DNA of 64,000 nucleotides from CAWHMN01 sp051001135 (GTDB lineage: Bacteria > Acidobacteriota > Terriglobia > Terriglobales > Acidobacteriaceae). The position numbers and the translations under genes were made by a program. Below, piece after piece: positions 39,308-47,946 of this stretch. Within the stretch, counting starts at the first letter, position 1, and each line of letters begins with the position of its first letter. The stretch covers positions 22,515 to 86,514 of the forward strand of contig JBPCNO010000048.1 of the NCBI GenBank assembly GCA_051001135.1, given 5' to 3'. A model generated the notes under the pieces. The model ran no database searches and was not told the origin of the DNA. It saw only the letters and a program-made list of their open reading frames with translations.

Positions 39308-42211
39308 GTGTTTCGAGACCGAAGCGTCTCCGTTGCAAGATTGCAGTTCGTACCTGTTTTCGTGTTGATGTTTCTTTTCGGCTCTCTTTCTTCGTGCTTG
39401 CAGGCCCAGACGGGCCGAGTGCATGGCAGTGTTTCCGGTACGGTTACGGATACAAGCGGTGCCGCCATCGCCGGTGCGCACGTCACTGTTTCGGCTCCGG
39501 ACAAGACGACGGTGTACGACGCCACGGCAGGCCAGGATGGCGGCTTCGCCATCGCCGGCATCCCCAGCGGCACATACCGGATGGAGATAAACGCGCCCGG
39601 ATTCGCTCAGTACCGGAATGAATCGGTCGCCATTGCGGTCGGCCGCGACCTGCGCATCCATGCCCAACTCGCTCCGGCACAGGCCAGTCAGCACGTAACG
39701 GTCCAAGCGCGCGCGGAAGCGCTGGATACGTCGCAGACCTCGCCAGTCACCAACATCGACCGCGACCGCATCGAGGAACTGCCCATCCCCAGCCGCAACT
39801 ATCTCAGCTTCACGCTGCTCGCGCCAACTCTCACACCAGCCAACCCTGCGCTGGGAAGGCAAGTTCCAGCGACAGGGGAGGGCGGCTTCAGCGCCGGCGG
39901 TCTGCGCCCGTCCAGCAATGCACTATACATCGATGGCGTGGATGACAACGATGAACACACCGGCCTGAGCCGGACAGAGCTTTCGCCCGAGGCAATCAGC
40001 GATTTTCAGATTGTGAACCACGGATATGCCGCCGAGTCCGGCGGGGCTGCGGGCGGTTCGGTCGATGTTGAAACGCGCTCCGGAGCAAATGTGCAACATG
40101 GAGACGCTTTTCTCTTCGTACAGAACGGCGCTTTGAACGGGACGCCTCCGCTCCAACTTGTACCGCGCAAGCCAGACGAGAACCGGCTACGAGCAGGGCT
40201 CTCAACCGGCGGCCCAATCCAGCGGGACAAGCTCTTCTACTACCTAGCCGCGGAGCAGGAGCATGCGCGCGGCGAGGACGCGAACGACTTTGGCGCGCAG
40301 CAAACCGCGGCCATCGACAGCGCCGTGCGGCAAACGGGTCCATTGCGCGGCTTTAGCTTGCAACAGGGCTTCTTTCCGACGATCAACGAGGAGACGGAGC
40401 TCTCCGGACGGATCGACCGCTCCTTTCCGACAAACGCTCTCATGCTGCGCTATGCGCTCACCAACAACCGCTCCGTGAACGGCGCCTTCAACACCGACGA
40501 TCTCTCCGACGCGAGCGCACGCGGCTCGGCCTTTTACAACGACAACAGTGTGAACGGATCGTGGAACGCCACCCTTTCGCCGCGGTTGCTCAATCAGCTT
40601 AGCTTTGAGATAGCCCGGCGCAGGGTGGCCCTGCGCACGGGGTCAGGGAATGGACCCGGAGTTCTGGTGGCCGGTATCGCGCAGTTTGGAACGCCCTATG
40701 CGGGCAATAGCCAGCGCTACGAAACGCATGTGGACGTGAATGATGACGTGATCCGGCAGTATGGAAAGCATCTCGTTCAAGCTGGCGTGGCTCTCAGCCA
40801 CGTCGCTTTACGCGCCGCTAATCGTGACGGCTTCGGAGGGCTTTACGTTTTTCCGACTGTCGCCGCGCTCGCCAGCGGACAAGCAGATTTCTACATCCAG
40901 AGCTTCGGCGATCCGAATACCAATTTCAGCGAACTTCGCAGCACGGCTTATGTTCAGGATCACTGGATACCCTTCAAGGGCCTTGTCCTGGACTACGGCT
41001 TGCGTTACGAGTACAACCGCCTGCCCGCATCGTTTCCCCAGGATGCGAGTAACCTTAGCCCTCGCTTTGGCTTCGCTTGGTCGCCGGATAAGGACTGGGT
41101 GGTCCGCGGTGGCTTCGGGGTCTTTTACGATCGTTACCTGCTCTCCACGATCAATCGCATCCGCGAGTTCGACGGCGTCCATGCTTCGCAGCAGATCGCC
41201 GAAGGAGATGCCGCCGCCGCACTCTACCGCTCCGGCCTCCAGCCCTCCGCGCCGCACGCAGGCATTGCCCCTAGCGTTTGGCGGCCGCAGCCACGCTTGG
41301 CCAATCCGTACACCGAGAGTGCCTCGTTCGGAATAGAACGCGCATTTGCTTCGCAGTGGACCGCCAGCGCTGAGTACCGCTTCGCCCGCGGAGTAAAAAT
41401 GGGGCGCACGGTCAATGACAACCTGCTGCCGCCTGTGCATCTCACGTTGGACAACGCGGCACGTCTTGGCGTCCCAGCCCCCACGCCTCAGCAGCTCGGG
41501 CGCTTCATCTTTTCGCAGCAGCGCCTTGACCCCACCTACGATGCCGTCAACCAGTTCCAGACCGAGGCCAGTTCGAACTACAACGGCGTGACTGTCAACG
41601 TAAACCGGCAGTTTACGGAAGAGTTCGAACTGCTGGCGGGTTACACGTTTTCAAAAACAATCGACGATGCCTCCTATGATGCCGAGCAGCCGCAGAATCC
41701 CTACCGGCTCGGCGACGAACGCGCGCTCTCGCTCGAAGACCAGCGGCATCGATTCGTGCTGAGCGGCTTATGGGTACTTGGTCCCGACCTCGACGATCCG
41801 CAGGACATCGCCCAAGGAGGTTCCTCCAGCATCCTTCAGCGGGCGCTCACCGGGTTAGAGTTTGCTCCCATCTTTTCGGTGCACAGTGGCTTCCGCGATA
41901 ACCCCATCACCGGCGTTGACAGCAGTCTTGAGCACATCTATCCCTTCGCCGCCCGACCGCTCAGCGTATCCCGCAATAGCCTCCAAACGCCAGCGAATGT
42001 GAACTTCGATCTGCGCGTGCTCAAGATGGTCCCGCTCTGGCGGGGTCATCTGGACATCGTGGCCGAGTCCTTCAATATCCTGAACCACCCCAACGTGCTG
42101 CTGCTCAATCCGGTCTACGGCTCAACCAGTAGCCCACAGCAGCCGTTCGAGAACCCGATTGAGAATGGCGACGCGCGACGCCTCCAGTTCTCTTTGGATT
42201 TTGAATACTGA
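39308..42211 (+). CDS. TonB-dependent receptor, Oar-like, with carboxypeptidase-regulatory-like domain
   Basis: Outer-membrane receptor of 967 residues. The GTG at 39308 has AGAAAGGG six bases ahead and starts a signal peptide (LQFVPVFVLMFLFGSLSSCLQAQ, in two parts). Residues 40-120 are the beta-sandwich: GSVSGTVTDTSGAAIAGAHV and FAIAGIPSGTYRMEI. A plug domain follows (VTNIDRDRIEELPIPSRNY, LYIDGVDDNDEH), then the 22-strand barrel with aromatic-rich strands to the C-terminal RRLQFSLDFEY, ending in an aromatic residue as needed for BAM recognition. Such Oar-like receptors are greatly expanded in Acidobacteria and probably import oligosaccharides or act in surface functions. No TonB box is clear. 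Confidence 0.92.
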   Translation: MFRDRSVSVARLQFVPVFVLMFLFGSLSSCLQAQTGRVHGSVSGTVTDTSGAAIAGAHVTVSAPDKTTVYDATAGQDGGFAIAGIPSGTYRMEINAPGFAQYRNESVAIAVGRDLRIHAQLAPAQASQHVTVQARAEALDTSQTSPVTNIDRDRIEELPIPSRNYLSFTLLAPTLTPANPALGRQVPATGEGGFSAGGLRPSSNALYIDGVDDNDEHTGLSRTELSPEAISDFQIVNHGYAAESGGAAGGSVDVETRSGANVQHGDAFLFVQNGALNGTPPLQLVPRKPDENRLRAGLSTGGPIQRDKLFYYLAAEQEHARGEDANDFGAQQTAAIDSAVRQTGPLRGFSLQQGFFPTINEETELSGRIDRSFPTNALMLRYALTNNRSVNGAFNTDDLSDASARGSAFYNDNSVNGSWNATLSPRLLNQLSFEIARRRVALRTGSGNGPGVLVAGIAQFGTPYAGNSQRYETHVDVNDDVIRQYGKHLVQAGVALSHVALRAANRDGFGGLYVFPTVAALASGQADFYIQSFGDPNTNFSELRSTAYVQDHWIPFKGLVLDYGLRYEYNRLPASFPQDASNLSPRFGFAWSPDKDWVVRGGFGVFYDRYLLSTINRIREFDGVHASQQIAEGDAAAALYRSGLQPSAPHAGIAPSVWRPQPRLANPYTESASFGIERAFASQWTASAEYRFARGVKMGRTVNDNLLPPVHLTLDNAARLGVPAPTPQQLGRFIFSQQRLDPTYDAVNQFQTEASSNYNGVTVNVNRQFTEEFELLAGYTFSKTIDDASYDAEQPQNPYRLGDERALSLEDQRHRFVLSGLWVLGPDLDDPQDIAQGGSSSILQRALTGLEFAPIFSVHSGFRDNPITGVDSSLEHIYPFAARPLSVSRNSLQTPANVNFDLRVLKMVPLWRGHLDIVAESFNILNHPNVLLLNPVYGSTSSPQQPFENPIENGDARRLQFSLDFEY

Positions 42212-42223
42212 TGGCTCCGCCCT

Positions 42224-43051
42224 TCACGCCGCCGAGTGATGCCTCTCGTTCTCCGGAAGAGCGATGTTGTCGAAATCCGCTGCGAGCCTGCGCAGGGCCG
42301 CTGGGACATTCACGCCGGAGAGGGGCTTGCCGTGGCCGGGAGCCACGATGCTCGGTTTGAGCGTAGCCAGATGTTGGACGGATGCGCGGGCCTGGTCCCA
42401 GTCCGAGGTGAAGTAGGCCGGTGGCCCGTGCAGCTCCGTTTGTTGCGCCAGAGCGGCTTCAAAGAACGACTCCGGCTTCGTAGTGCAGAAGGCGTCGCCG
42501 GGCAGCAGCACGCCGTCCCCCTGGCGGAAGAACGAGACGTGTCCGGGGGTGTGTCCCGGCGTGTGGAGCATCTGCCAGCCGGGCATCTCCGGAACGGCAG
42601 CCAGGTTCGTCTCGGCCGCGGGTAACGGTCGCAAACGGTGTCCCAGCTTCACCGGTCCGCGCGGATAAATGGGTGACAACAGCGCCATCAGACCGCCGCC
42701 GGCGGCGGCGTTGGGCGCGGGGTATTCGCGCTCGCCGGTCAGATACGGAAACTCAAGCGGGTGGGCATAGACCGGCACACCCCAATGGTCGGCCAACTCA
42801 CCCGCGCCGCTGACATGATCGAAGTGGCCATGGGTCAGCACAATGGCATTCGGAGGCGTGGTGAACTGTTTTTCCGCCCACTTGCGAATGATTGCTGCCG
42901 AAAAGGGAACACCGGCGTCGATCAGCGTCCAGGAGCCATCCGGATGGGTGAGGGCGAACACGTTGACGAAGATGATGCGCAGACCGGCGATGCCGGGAGC
43001 GACCGCGTCCAGGGGAACGACCTGCTCATCGGGGATAGAAACCTTGTCCAT
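42224..43051 (-). CDS. MBL-fold metallo-hydrolase
   Basis: A 275-residue metallo-beta-lactamase-fold enzyme. The ATG at 43051 (MDKVSIPDEQ) has GGAGG five bases ahead. The metal site is AIVLTHGHFDHVSGAGEL (HxHxDH), with further ligands in MLHTPGHTPGHVSFF (His), LLPGDAF (Asp) and IVAPGHGKPLSG (His). No signal peptide, so probably cytoplasmic; similar to glyoxalase-II-like or general hydrolases. Substrate unknown. Convergent with the TonB receptor, 12 bases apart. Confidence 0.9.
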   Translation of the reverse strand: MDKVSIPDEQVVPLDAVAPGIAGLRIIFVNVFALTHPDGSWTLIDAGVPFSAAIIRKWAEKQFTTPPNAIVLTHGHFDHVSGAGELADHWGVPVYAHPLEFPYLTGEREYPAPNAAAGGGLMALLSPIYPRGPVKLGHRLRPLPAAETNLAAVPEMPGWQMLHTPGHTPGHVSFFRQGDGVLLPGDAFCTTKPESFFEAALAQQTELHGPPAYFTSDWDQARASVQHLATLKPSIVAPGHGKPLSGVNVPAALRRLAADFDNIALPENERHHSAA

Positions 43052-43185
43052 ACATTCCTCCGCAACCAAGTGAGATGCGAGGGAGTGCAGCAGAGCCTTC
43101 GAAACTCAGTCGAAGTGAGCAGCGTGAAGGTTGCCTGAGTGCTGCCGTTTCCATGCTGAAAAATCGGGATAGTGGAAGGGAAAGT

Positions 43186-43204
43186 CCGGGGCATCGCACC
43201 CCGG
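43186..43204 (-). terminator. Hairpin downstream of the tmRNA locus
   Basis: CCGGGG (43186-43191) and CCCCGG (43199-43204) with a 7-base loop, followed on the minus strand by ACTTTCCC. The T run is weak. It could end the ssrA transcript. Confidence 0.4.
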
Positions 43205-43240
43205 AAGGATGTTGAGGAACTGAGTCATCTCACTCAGTGA

Positions 43241-43621
43241 CCTAATTTTTCAATTAGGCCGCAGCTGCAAAGGCAACAGCGGACGCATTGCGCGGGGCAA
43301 ACGTCAGGAGGTTGCTCTTACGGCTGGCGACAGATGCAGTATTCGCATTTGTAGTCTGGCCTCCCTTAACGTGGGCGACCGATCCGGCTCGTCTTTCAGT
43401 CCTCGCATACCCGTCGAAACCTGGGCGGCCCCATAGAGTTTATTGGTGGAGCCGGAGGGAATCGAACCCTCGTCCGAATACGGTCAGCGCTGATAAGTCG
43501 TTTCACGAGCGTTTCAGCCGGGGCGAACCCCGCTGAGTCTAGATCCGGTGAGTGCCTCGCGGCCCCCGCCGGATCCTTAATCCTGTGCTCCTGAGTGTTG
43601 CTGGTCTCGGAGATTGCTTAC
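43241..43621 (-). ncRNA. ssrA: tmRNA (ssrA), apparently circularly permuted: 3' half upstream of 5' half
   Basis: Reading the minus strand, the first part ends with a T arm GAGGG-TTCGATT-CCCTC (43471-43455), acceptor strand CGGCTCC, A and encoded CCA (43444). After only 11 bases comes GGGGCCG (43432-43426), which pairs with CGGCTCC including the G3-U wobble used by alanyl-tRNA synthetase, then the tmRNA signature GGTTTCGACGGG. Helix P2 can form between halves: ACGAGC (43392-43387) with GCTCGT (43510-43505), and GGTATG (43411-43406) with CGTATT (43482-43477). The resume codon GCG is at 43346 (base 87, the usual distance); the frame starts ANTASVA, runs 30 codons, ends VAFAAAA and stops at TAA in a hairpin with a GAAA loop (43241-43258). 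Part order and tag length are unusual. Confidence 0.72.
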
Positions 43622-43627
43622 ATGTCT

Positions 43628-43655
43628 ATTATAACCGGGCTTGTGGCGCGATCAA
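43628..43655 (-). promoter_or_regulatory. Strong promoter of the tmRNA locus
   Basis: On the minus strand TTGATC (43650-43655), a 16-base spacer, and a perfect TATAAT (43628-43633). Start expected near 43621, ahead of the CCA-bearing half, so both halves would be on one transcript. Confidence 0.75.
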
Positions 43656-43700
43656 TAAGAGCGGCGTGGATCGGTCCGATCTAAAACCCGGAGGGCCATT

Positions 43701-44594
43701 TCAAAGGTTTGCAATGCTGACGTTTCCGTCAGAGGTGTGAATGCTCAGGGGGACACCGCCGGCGTTGAGACGTCCGCGCAGGTGGCGCTTCGACGATTCA
43801 TCGCTGCTGTAATGGTCCATCACCAGCGGAAGAGCGCAATCAAGGTGCCCATCGCTGGTCGAAACGTCGAGGTCGGCGGCCAGATTCTGCGGCACGCGGA
43901 TGGAGACACGGCCATCGGAACTCTCGATGCGGGAGGCTGCAGTGAGCTGTGAGCCCGGCGCGAGGGCGAAGTCCAGGTTGCCATCGCTGGTGTGAAGCTG
44001 GACGGCGGTGAACTGGCCATCGATCTTCATGTGGCCATCGGCAGCCCGCGCTTCAAGAGTCCCATTCGCGTTATGAATACTGATGTTCCCGTCGGAAGAG
44101 GTCAGGCGCAGACTTCCACGAACGTCTTCGAGGGTGACATTGCCGTCCCCGGAGTGCACCTGGAGATTGCCCGCCAGAGTGCGCGCGGAGAGATTGCCAT
44201 CCGCTGTTTTGGCGTCGAGATCCAGACTCGCCGGCGTTTCCACGGTCACCTGCGTTGTCTTGTTCTTCCAGTTCACGCGTACGCCAATGCCGAGATGCTT
44301 CTCCTTCAGCGCGAAGTAGACGTGGTCCTGTTCCTGGCGCTCCTCGAGATGGAAGTTGCTCAATTTTTCGTCAGAATGCACATGGATGCGAATGGTCTTG
44401 CAGTCGCCGCAGGAGTGGATGTCCAGATTGCTGTCGGCCGTTTCGATCGTGAGCGACGGGCTGCCGCTTACCGGATATTCCTTCTGCCACTCATGCTCGC
44501 TGTTCTGGGCCCGGGCGGAGCAAGATGCAGTGAAAACGACGGTCGCCGCGAGAGTGAGGGCGAGTCCCGCTGAGCGGGCAGATGCGATGGGCAT
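43701..44594 (-). CDS. Exported DUF4097-type beta-repeat protein
   Basis: A 297-residue exported protein. The N-terminus LALTLAATVVFTASCSARAQ is a signal peptide, possibly lipoprotein (TASC). The mature region contains a repeated strand motif: TADSNLDIHS, TADGNLSARTL, HSGDGNVTLEDV, TSSDGNISIHN, AADGHMKIDG, HTSDGNLDFAL, ESSDGRVSIRV, STSDGHLDCAL and HTSDGNVSIANL, one turn of a beta-solenoid per 20 residues. This is the DUF4097 (putative adhesin-like) pattern. The ATG has CAGGAG eight bases ahead. Envelope location is likely; function unknown. Confidence 0.85.
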   Translation of the reverse strand: MPIASARSAGLALTLAATVVFTASCSARAQNSEHEWQKEYPVSGSPSLTIETADSNLDIHSCGDCKTIRIHVHSDEKLSNFHLEERQEQDHVYFALKEKHLGIGVRVNWKNKTTQVTVETPASLDLDAKTADGNLSARTLAGNLQVHSGDGNVTLEDVRGSLRLTSSDGNISIHNANGTLEARAADGHMKIDGQFTAVQLHTSDGNLDFALAPGSQLTAASRIESSDGRVSIRVPQNLAADLDVSTSDGHLDCALPLVMDHYSSDESSKRHLRGRLNAGGVPLSIHTSDGNVSIANL

Positions 44595-44620
44595 AGACTT
44601 CTCCTGATCCCCGGATAGGT

Positions 44621-44656
44621 GAGCAGATACGTAAGCAGATACGTGAGTAGATACGA
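44621..44656 (+). repeat. Three tandem 12-bp repeats
   Basis: GAGCAGATACGT, AAGCAGATACGT, GAGTAGATACGA in a row, in the 5' leader of the DUF4097 gene. Read on the minus strand the unit gives TATCTGCTTACG-like spaced pentamers; length variation could affect expression. Confidence 0.8.
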
Positions 44657-44775
44657 GCGAGGAGCTTGGATGGTTCCGCGCATCCGGAGTAATTTTCGCG
44701 CGGCAATTCCGAGGTTGAACTTCTGGGGTGAACTGCAGCGCTTAGGACGGAAAGTGTGCGTTTGGCTACAGTGTT

Positions 44776-46428
44776 CTACCTGGGCAGGCTTTCCTTCTGC
44801 TGCAGCTTTCTGAGTGCTTCGCGCTTCTTCGCGGTGTTTCCCAAGTCGAGTCCGAAGTGGGGCTTGGCGTGGGTTCCGGTGATGGTGATGGGGATCACGG
44901 CGCCGGACCCGTTCTTCGCGAAGAACGGATCCACCGGCTTCAACAGGATGCTCTTCCAGCCGCCGACCATCTGCGAAAGATGGGCCTTGGTGCGGACATC
45001 TCCGAAGAAGTCGAACTTGCTGCCATCTAGGGTGTACATGCCGTCCAGGTTGATAATGGTGCCAGGAACCTGATACTTGAGATCGGTAACGATCAGCCGG
45101 CCCCGGCTCAGGGTGAAATGCGCACGCAAGTCGGATCGGGCGGTGATGGTATTGGGATGTTTACTTTCGCGTACCGCCTTGTCCGGTAGACCCTCTGAGC
45201 GAAGGCTGAGCTCATCCACCTTGGCCTGAAGCTTTGGGTTGGGGAAGGTGGCGCCGAGGACCTCGAAATTGCCGGCGAGCTTGAGCTTATTCGCTACCCG
45301 GGCCGGTCCCGGGGGCAACTCGAGTTTGGTATTGAGACGGGCCTTGCCGCGCATGACCGGCGGCTCCGTTTTCGCGCCAAGCTGGAGCATGTCTTCAATG
45401 CGCGCCTGGTCCATCGCCACGTCGAGATAGATGTGGTGTCCTTTGCCCGGGACGGTGACGACGGAACCCCTGGCGGTGAGCGAGGAGTGTGCAAATTGCG
45501 CGGTGACTGGCTGGAGGTAGGTATCGCCGTTGGTGCCGTCCACGATGGCGTGGAACTGGGTTCTCAGGTGCACCGGATGCCGGCTGACATCGACGCTGAA
45601 GTTGGGCGTGTCGGTGGTTCCGTCCACCAGGATGTGATCGAGCGTGCCGCCGTACCTGCCGGTGGAGGAGAGCATGCCGCCGATGCCCTTGATGGAGTTG
45701 AGGTCCGCATGCGTGAAGGTGTAGTTGCCATCCACATGACTGTTGCCGGGATCGTCTGTGTCGTAGGGGCCGAAGTGGCCTGAACTCTGGATGTCGCCGA
45801 TGGGCTTGGGATTGGTCAGCACCGCGTCAAAGCGCATGGCCCGATATTTGCCAACGGAATGCAGGCGCAGATCGCGGATGTCGAACTGCTTGGGCACCTT
45901 GCCCGGCTTGTCCGTCCCGAGAATCAGTTGAGCATCTTTCGAGATGATCTCGTCGACGACGATGCGGATCCCTTTCTTCTCGCGCTTGCGTTCGTCCTTC
46001 TCGCCTTTCTCATCGCGATGAAGCTGTTTGCGCTGGTCTTTCGGCGGCAGGTGGATGTGCAGACCGGTGACCTCGACCTGGGCGACATGCGTGGGCGATC
46101 GCAGCAGTTCCAGCCAGCCGGTGTGGAAGGAGAATGTCTTGAGGGCGAAGACAGGTCCTGGCATGGTGACGCCGTTGGGGTAGAGCCGGAGACCGCCACC
46201 GCTTGCCTCAAACCCACGCAGCACCGCGACGTGAAACTGATCGAGCTCTACCCGGCTGTCGAAGCGTGTCGACAATGTTTTGATGACTCGGGCCCGAAGA
46301 ATCGGCTCCGCACGCTTGAGCGCGATGGTGAACGCAACGACGAAGACAAGCAGGGCGATCGCCAGCCCGATGCCGATCCACTTCCAGATTCTGTGCAGTC
46401 GTGTGCGCTCTATCGCGGAATACCTCAA
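44776..46428 (-). CDS. AsmA-like envelope protein
   Basis: A protein of about 550 residues anchored by one N-terminal helix (IWKWIGIGLAIALLVFVVAFTIAL). The periplasmic body has the AsmA/TamB-like pattern: KTLSTRFDSRVELDQFHV (first beta block) and many beta strands with ITARSDLRAHFTLSRGRLIV, then LDGMYTLDGSKFDFFGDV near the end. Such proteins move or affect phospholipid transport between membranes. The start is uncertain: no ATG or GTG precedes the helix closely; TTG at 46428 is the nearest usable codon, and an ATG at 46554 would place the N-terminus inside a REP element. A charged stretch KGEKDERKREKKG is unusual. Confidence 0.75.
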   Translation of the reverse strand: MRYSAIERTRLHRIWKWIGIGLAIALLVFVVAFTIALKRAEPILRARVIKTLSTRFDSRVELDQFHVAVLRGFEASGGGLRLYPNGVTMPGPVFALKTFSFHTGWLELLRSPTHVAQVEVTGLHIHLPPKDQRKQLHRDEKGEKDERKREKKGIRIVVDEIISKDAQLILGTDKPGKVPKQFDIRDLRLHSVGKYRAMRFDAVLTNPKPIGDIQSSGHFGPYDTDDPGNSHVDGNYTFTHADLNSIKGIGGMLSSTGRYGGTLDHILVDGTTDTPNFSVDVSRHPVHLRTQFHAIVDGTNGDTYLQPVTAQFAHSSLTARGSVVTVPGKGHHIYLDVAMDQARIEDMLQLGAKTEPPVMRGKARLNTKLELPPGPARVANKLKLAGNFEVLGATFPNPKLQAKVDELSLRSEGLPDKAVRESKHPNTITARSDLRAHFTLSRGRLIVTDLKYQVPGTIINLDGMYTLDGSKFDFFGDVRTKAHLSQMVGGWKSILLKPVDPFFAKNGSGAVIPITITGTHAKPHFGLDLGNTAKKREALRKLQQKESLPR

Positions 46429-46548
46429 TTGCGAGAATATGCGCTTTAGGAGGTGAACGCATGCGCAGAGATGCGTTCTGCGCTGCACGTGGAGCGGCGG
46501 GGCACCAGAAACAACAACACCATCGATGGCGAGACAGCTATCGTGGCC

Positions 46549-46583
46549 TCCCATTCTTCGTCTTCGCTCAGGATGGGGCGCCC
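46549..46583 (-). repeat. REP-type palindrome, copy 6
   Basis: CCCATTCTTCGTCTTCGCTC then AGGATGGGGCGCCCG; left arm diverged. Lies in the divergent gap before the acyltransferase gene. Confidence 0.7.
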
Positions 46584-46647
46584 GGGTGAGAACGCTACAA
46601 GGCAAGAGGGTGTCAAGCGGCTGCGAGCGCAGGTTAGACTCTAGCTC

Positions 46648-47790
46648 GTGACCACTGTCAAGAAGCTGCCGCCGGCGGGTTCATTGCTGCTCGATGGAGT
46701 GCGCTTTGGCGCGTCGGTGCTGGTCGCCATCGGACACCTGACGCAGAGCTATTTTTCGACCGGCTGGCCGGATCTCACTACGCTTGCGGTGGAATCGGTC
46801 GCGGTCTTTTTCGTGCTGTCAGGATTCGTGATCCGCTATGTGACGCGGCTCAAGTACGCGACAGTAGGCGAATACTGGGTCGATCGCGCATCGCGTATCT
46901 ACTCGGTGGTGCTGCCGGCCGTTGCCTTCACCATCATCGTGGATCTGATCGCATACTTCGCCAGCCGTCAATACTACCTGGCGAGCTGGGGAGACAACGT
47001 CAGCCATCCGTGGCTACGGATTGTGACCAATCTGACCTTTACTTCGCAACTCTGGTCGCACAGCATTGCGCTGTTTTCAAACGGTCCCTTCTGGTCGCTC
47101 TCCTACGAGTGCTTTTACTACGTCATCTACGGATGCGCCTTCTATCTGGTGGGCGCGAAGCGTGGCTTGTGGGCGGCGGCGATCATTCTGCTGGGCGGCA
47201 TCCATATCTTTCTGCTTCTGCCGCTGTGGCTGCTGGGGTGCGTGCTGTACGAGATGTACACGCGGTTGAGCGAGCGCAACGGATGGCGCCTGCATGCGGG
47301 GTTTGCAGCCGTCGCGGCGGTGGGCATCGGGTTGTGGACGCCGGTGGTCAGGGTGATCTTCAGCATGAAGGGTGGACTCACGCGTCTGTTCTGGGCTCAT
47401 CATCACGCGCCCATCAATCTCCACTGGACGCTGGACTATTATCGTGTCGGCCTGCCTGCTGCGTTCCTGCTGCTGTGGGGGCTGCTGGCCGCGCAGTCGG
47501 TACAGATGAATGAACGGTCGCGCGGTGCGCGGGCGGTGCGCCTGCTTTCGGAGGGAACCTTCCCGCTGTACCTCTTCCATTTCCCCATCTACGTGCTGAT
47601 TGCGGCGCTGGTTCCGTATGACCATGGGAGTGCGCTGTTCAAGAGCGGGATGCTGCTGTTGGCGGTGGTTGCGGGCGTGGCGCTGGCGATCCCGACGAAC
47701 CACTGGAAGACGGCGCTGCGGAATCTGTTGCGGCGCGCCTTTTTGCGGGACAAGCCGATGCCGGCGCCTCGGCGGATGGAGGCGGTGTAA
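46648..47790 (+). CDS. Membrane acyltransferase, OafA/YrhL (acyltransferase 3) family
   Basis: A 380-residue protein of about ten membrane segments from a GTG at 46648. The family block RFGASVLVAIGHLTQSYF carries the conserved His of the acyltransferase 3 fold, with VAVFFVLSGFVIRY next and WSLSYECFYYVIYG later (Glu). It transfers acyl (often acetyl) groups to sugars or lipids at the membrane. C-terminus basic (LRNLLRRAFLRDK). Alone on its transcript, followed by REP copy 7. Confidence 0.9.
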   Translation: MTTVKKLPPAGSLLLDGVRFGASVLVAIGHLTQSYFSTGWPDLTTLAVESVAVFFVLSGFVIRYVTRLKYATVGEYWVDRASRIYSVVLPAVAFTIIVDLIAYFASRQYYLASWGDNVSHPWLRIVTNLTFTSQLWSHSIALFSNGPFWSLSYECFYYVIYGCAFYLVGAKRGLWAAAIILLGGIHIFLLLPLWLLGCVLYEMYTRLSERNGWRLHAGFAAVAAVGIGLWTPVVRVIFSMKGGLTRLFWAHHHAPINLHWTLDYYRVGLPAAFLLLWGLLAAQSVQMNERSRGARAVRLLSEGTFPLYLFHFPIYVLIAALVPYDHGSALFKSGMLLLAVVAGVALAIPTNHWKTALRNLLRRAFLRDKPMPAPRRMEAV

Positions 47791-47792
47791 AA

Positions 47793-47826
47793 CCCACCCT
47801 TTGCTTCGCTCAGGATGGGGCGCCCG
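47793..47826 (-). repeat. REP-type palindrome, copy 7
   Basis: CCCACCCTTTGCTTCGCTC then AGGATGGGGCGCCCG, immediately after the acyltransferase stop codon. Confidence 0.75.
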
Positions 47827-47946
47827 ATTTCGTGGTGCGCAGCCAGGATAGGCATCCGGTTTCGTCGCTGCTGCCGCGCTTCCACTACAATCAGGCGAGC
47901 GCCGGCGAAGCGTGTCGCATCTTCCCCTTTCACGGCCACGGAGACC

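Noticed and set aside
43444..43490. Ordinary tRNA gene ending in CCA
   Set aside because: The T arm and acceptor strand are present, but no D arm or anticodon arm precedes them; the matching 5' strand and tmRNA signature lie downstream.
44621..44656. CRISPR or iteron origin from 12-bp repeats
   Set aside because: Only three short units, no spacers, and no replication initiator gene or DnaA boxes recognised.
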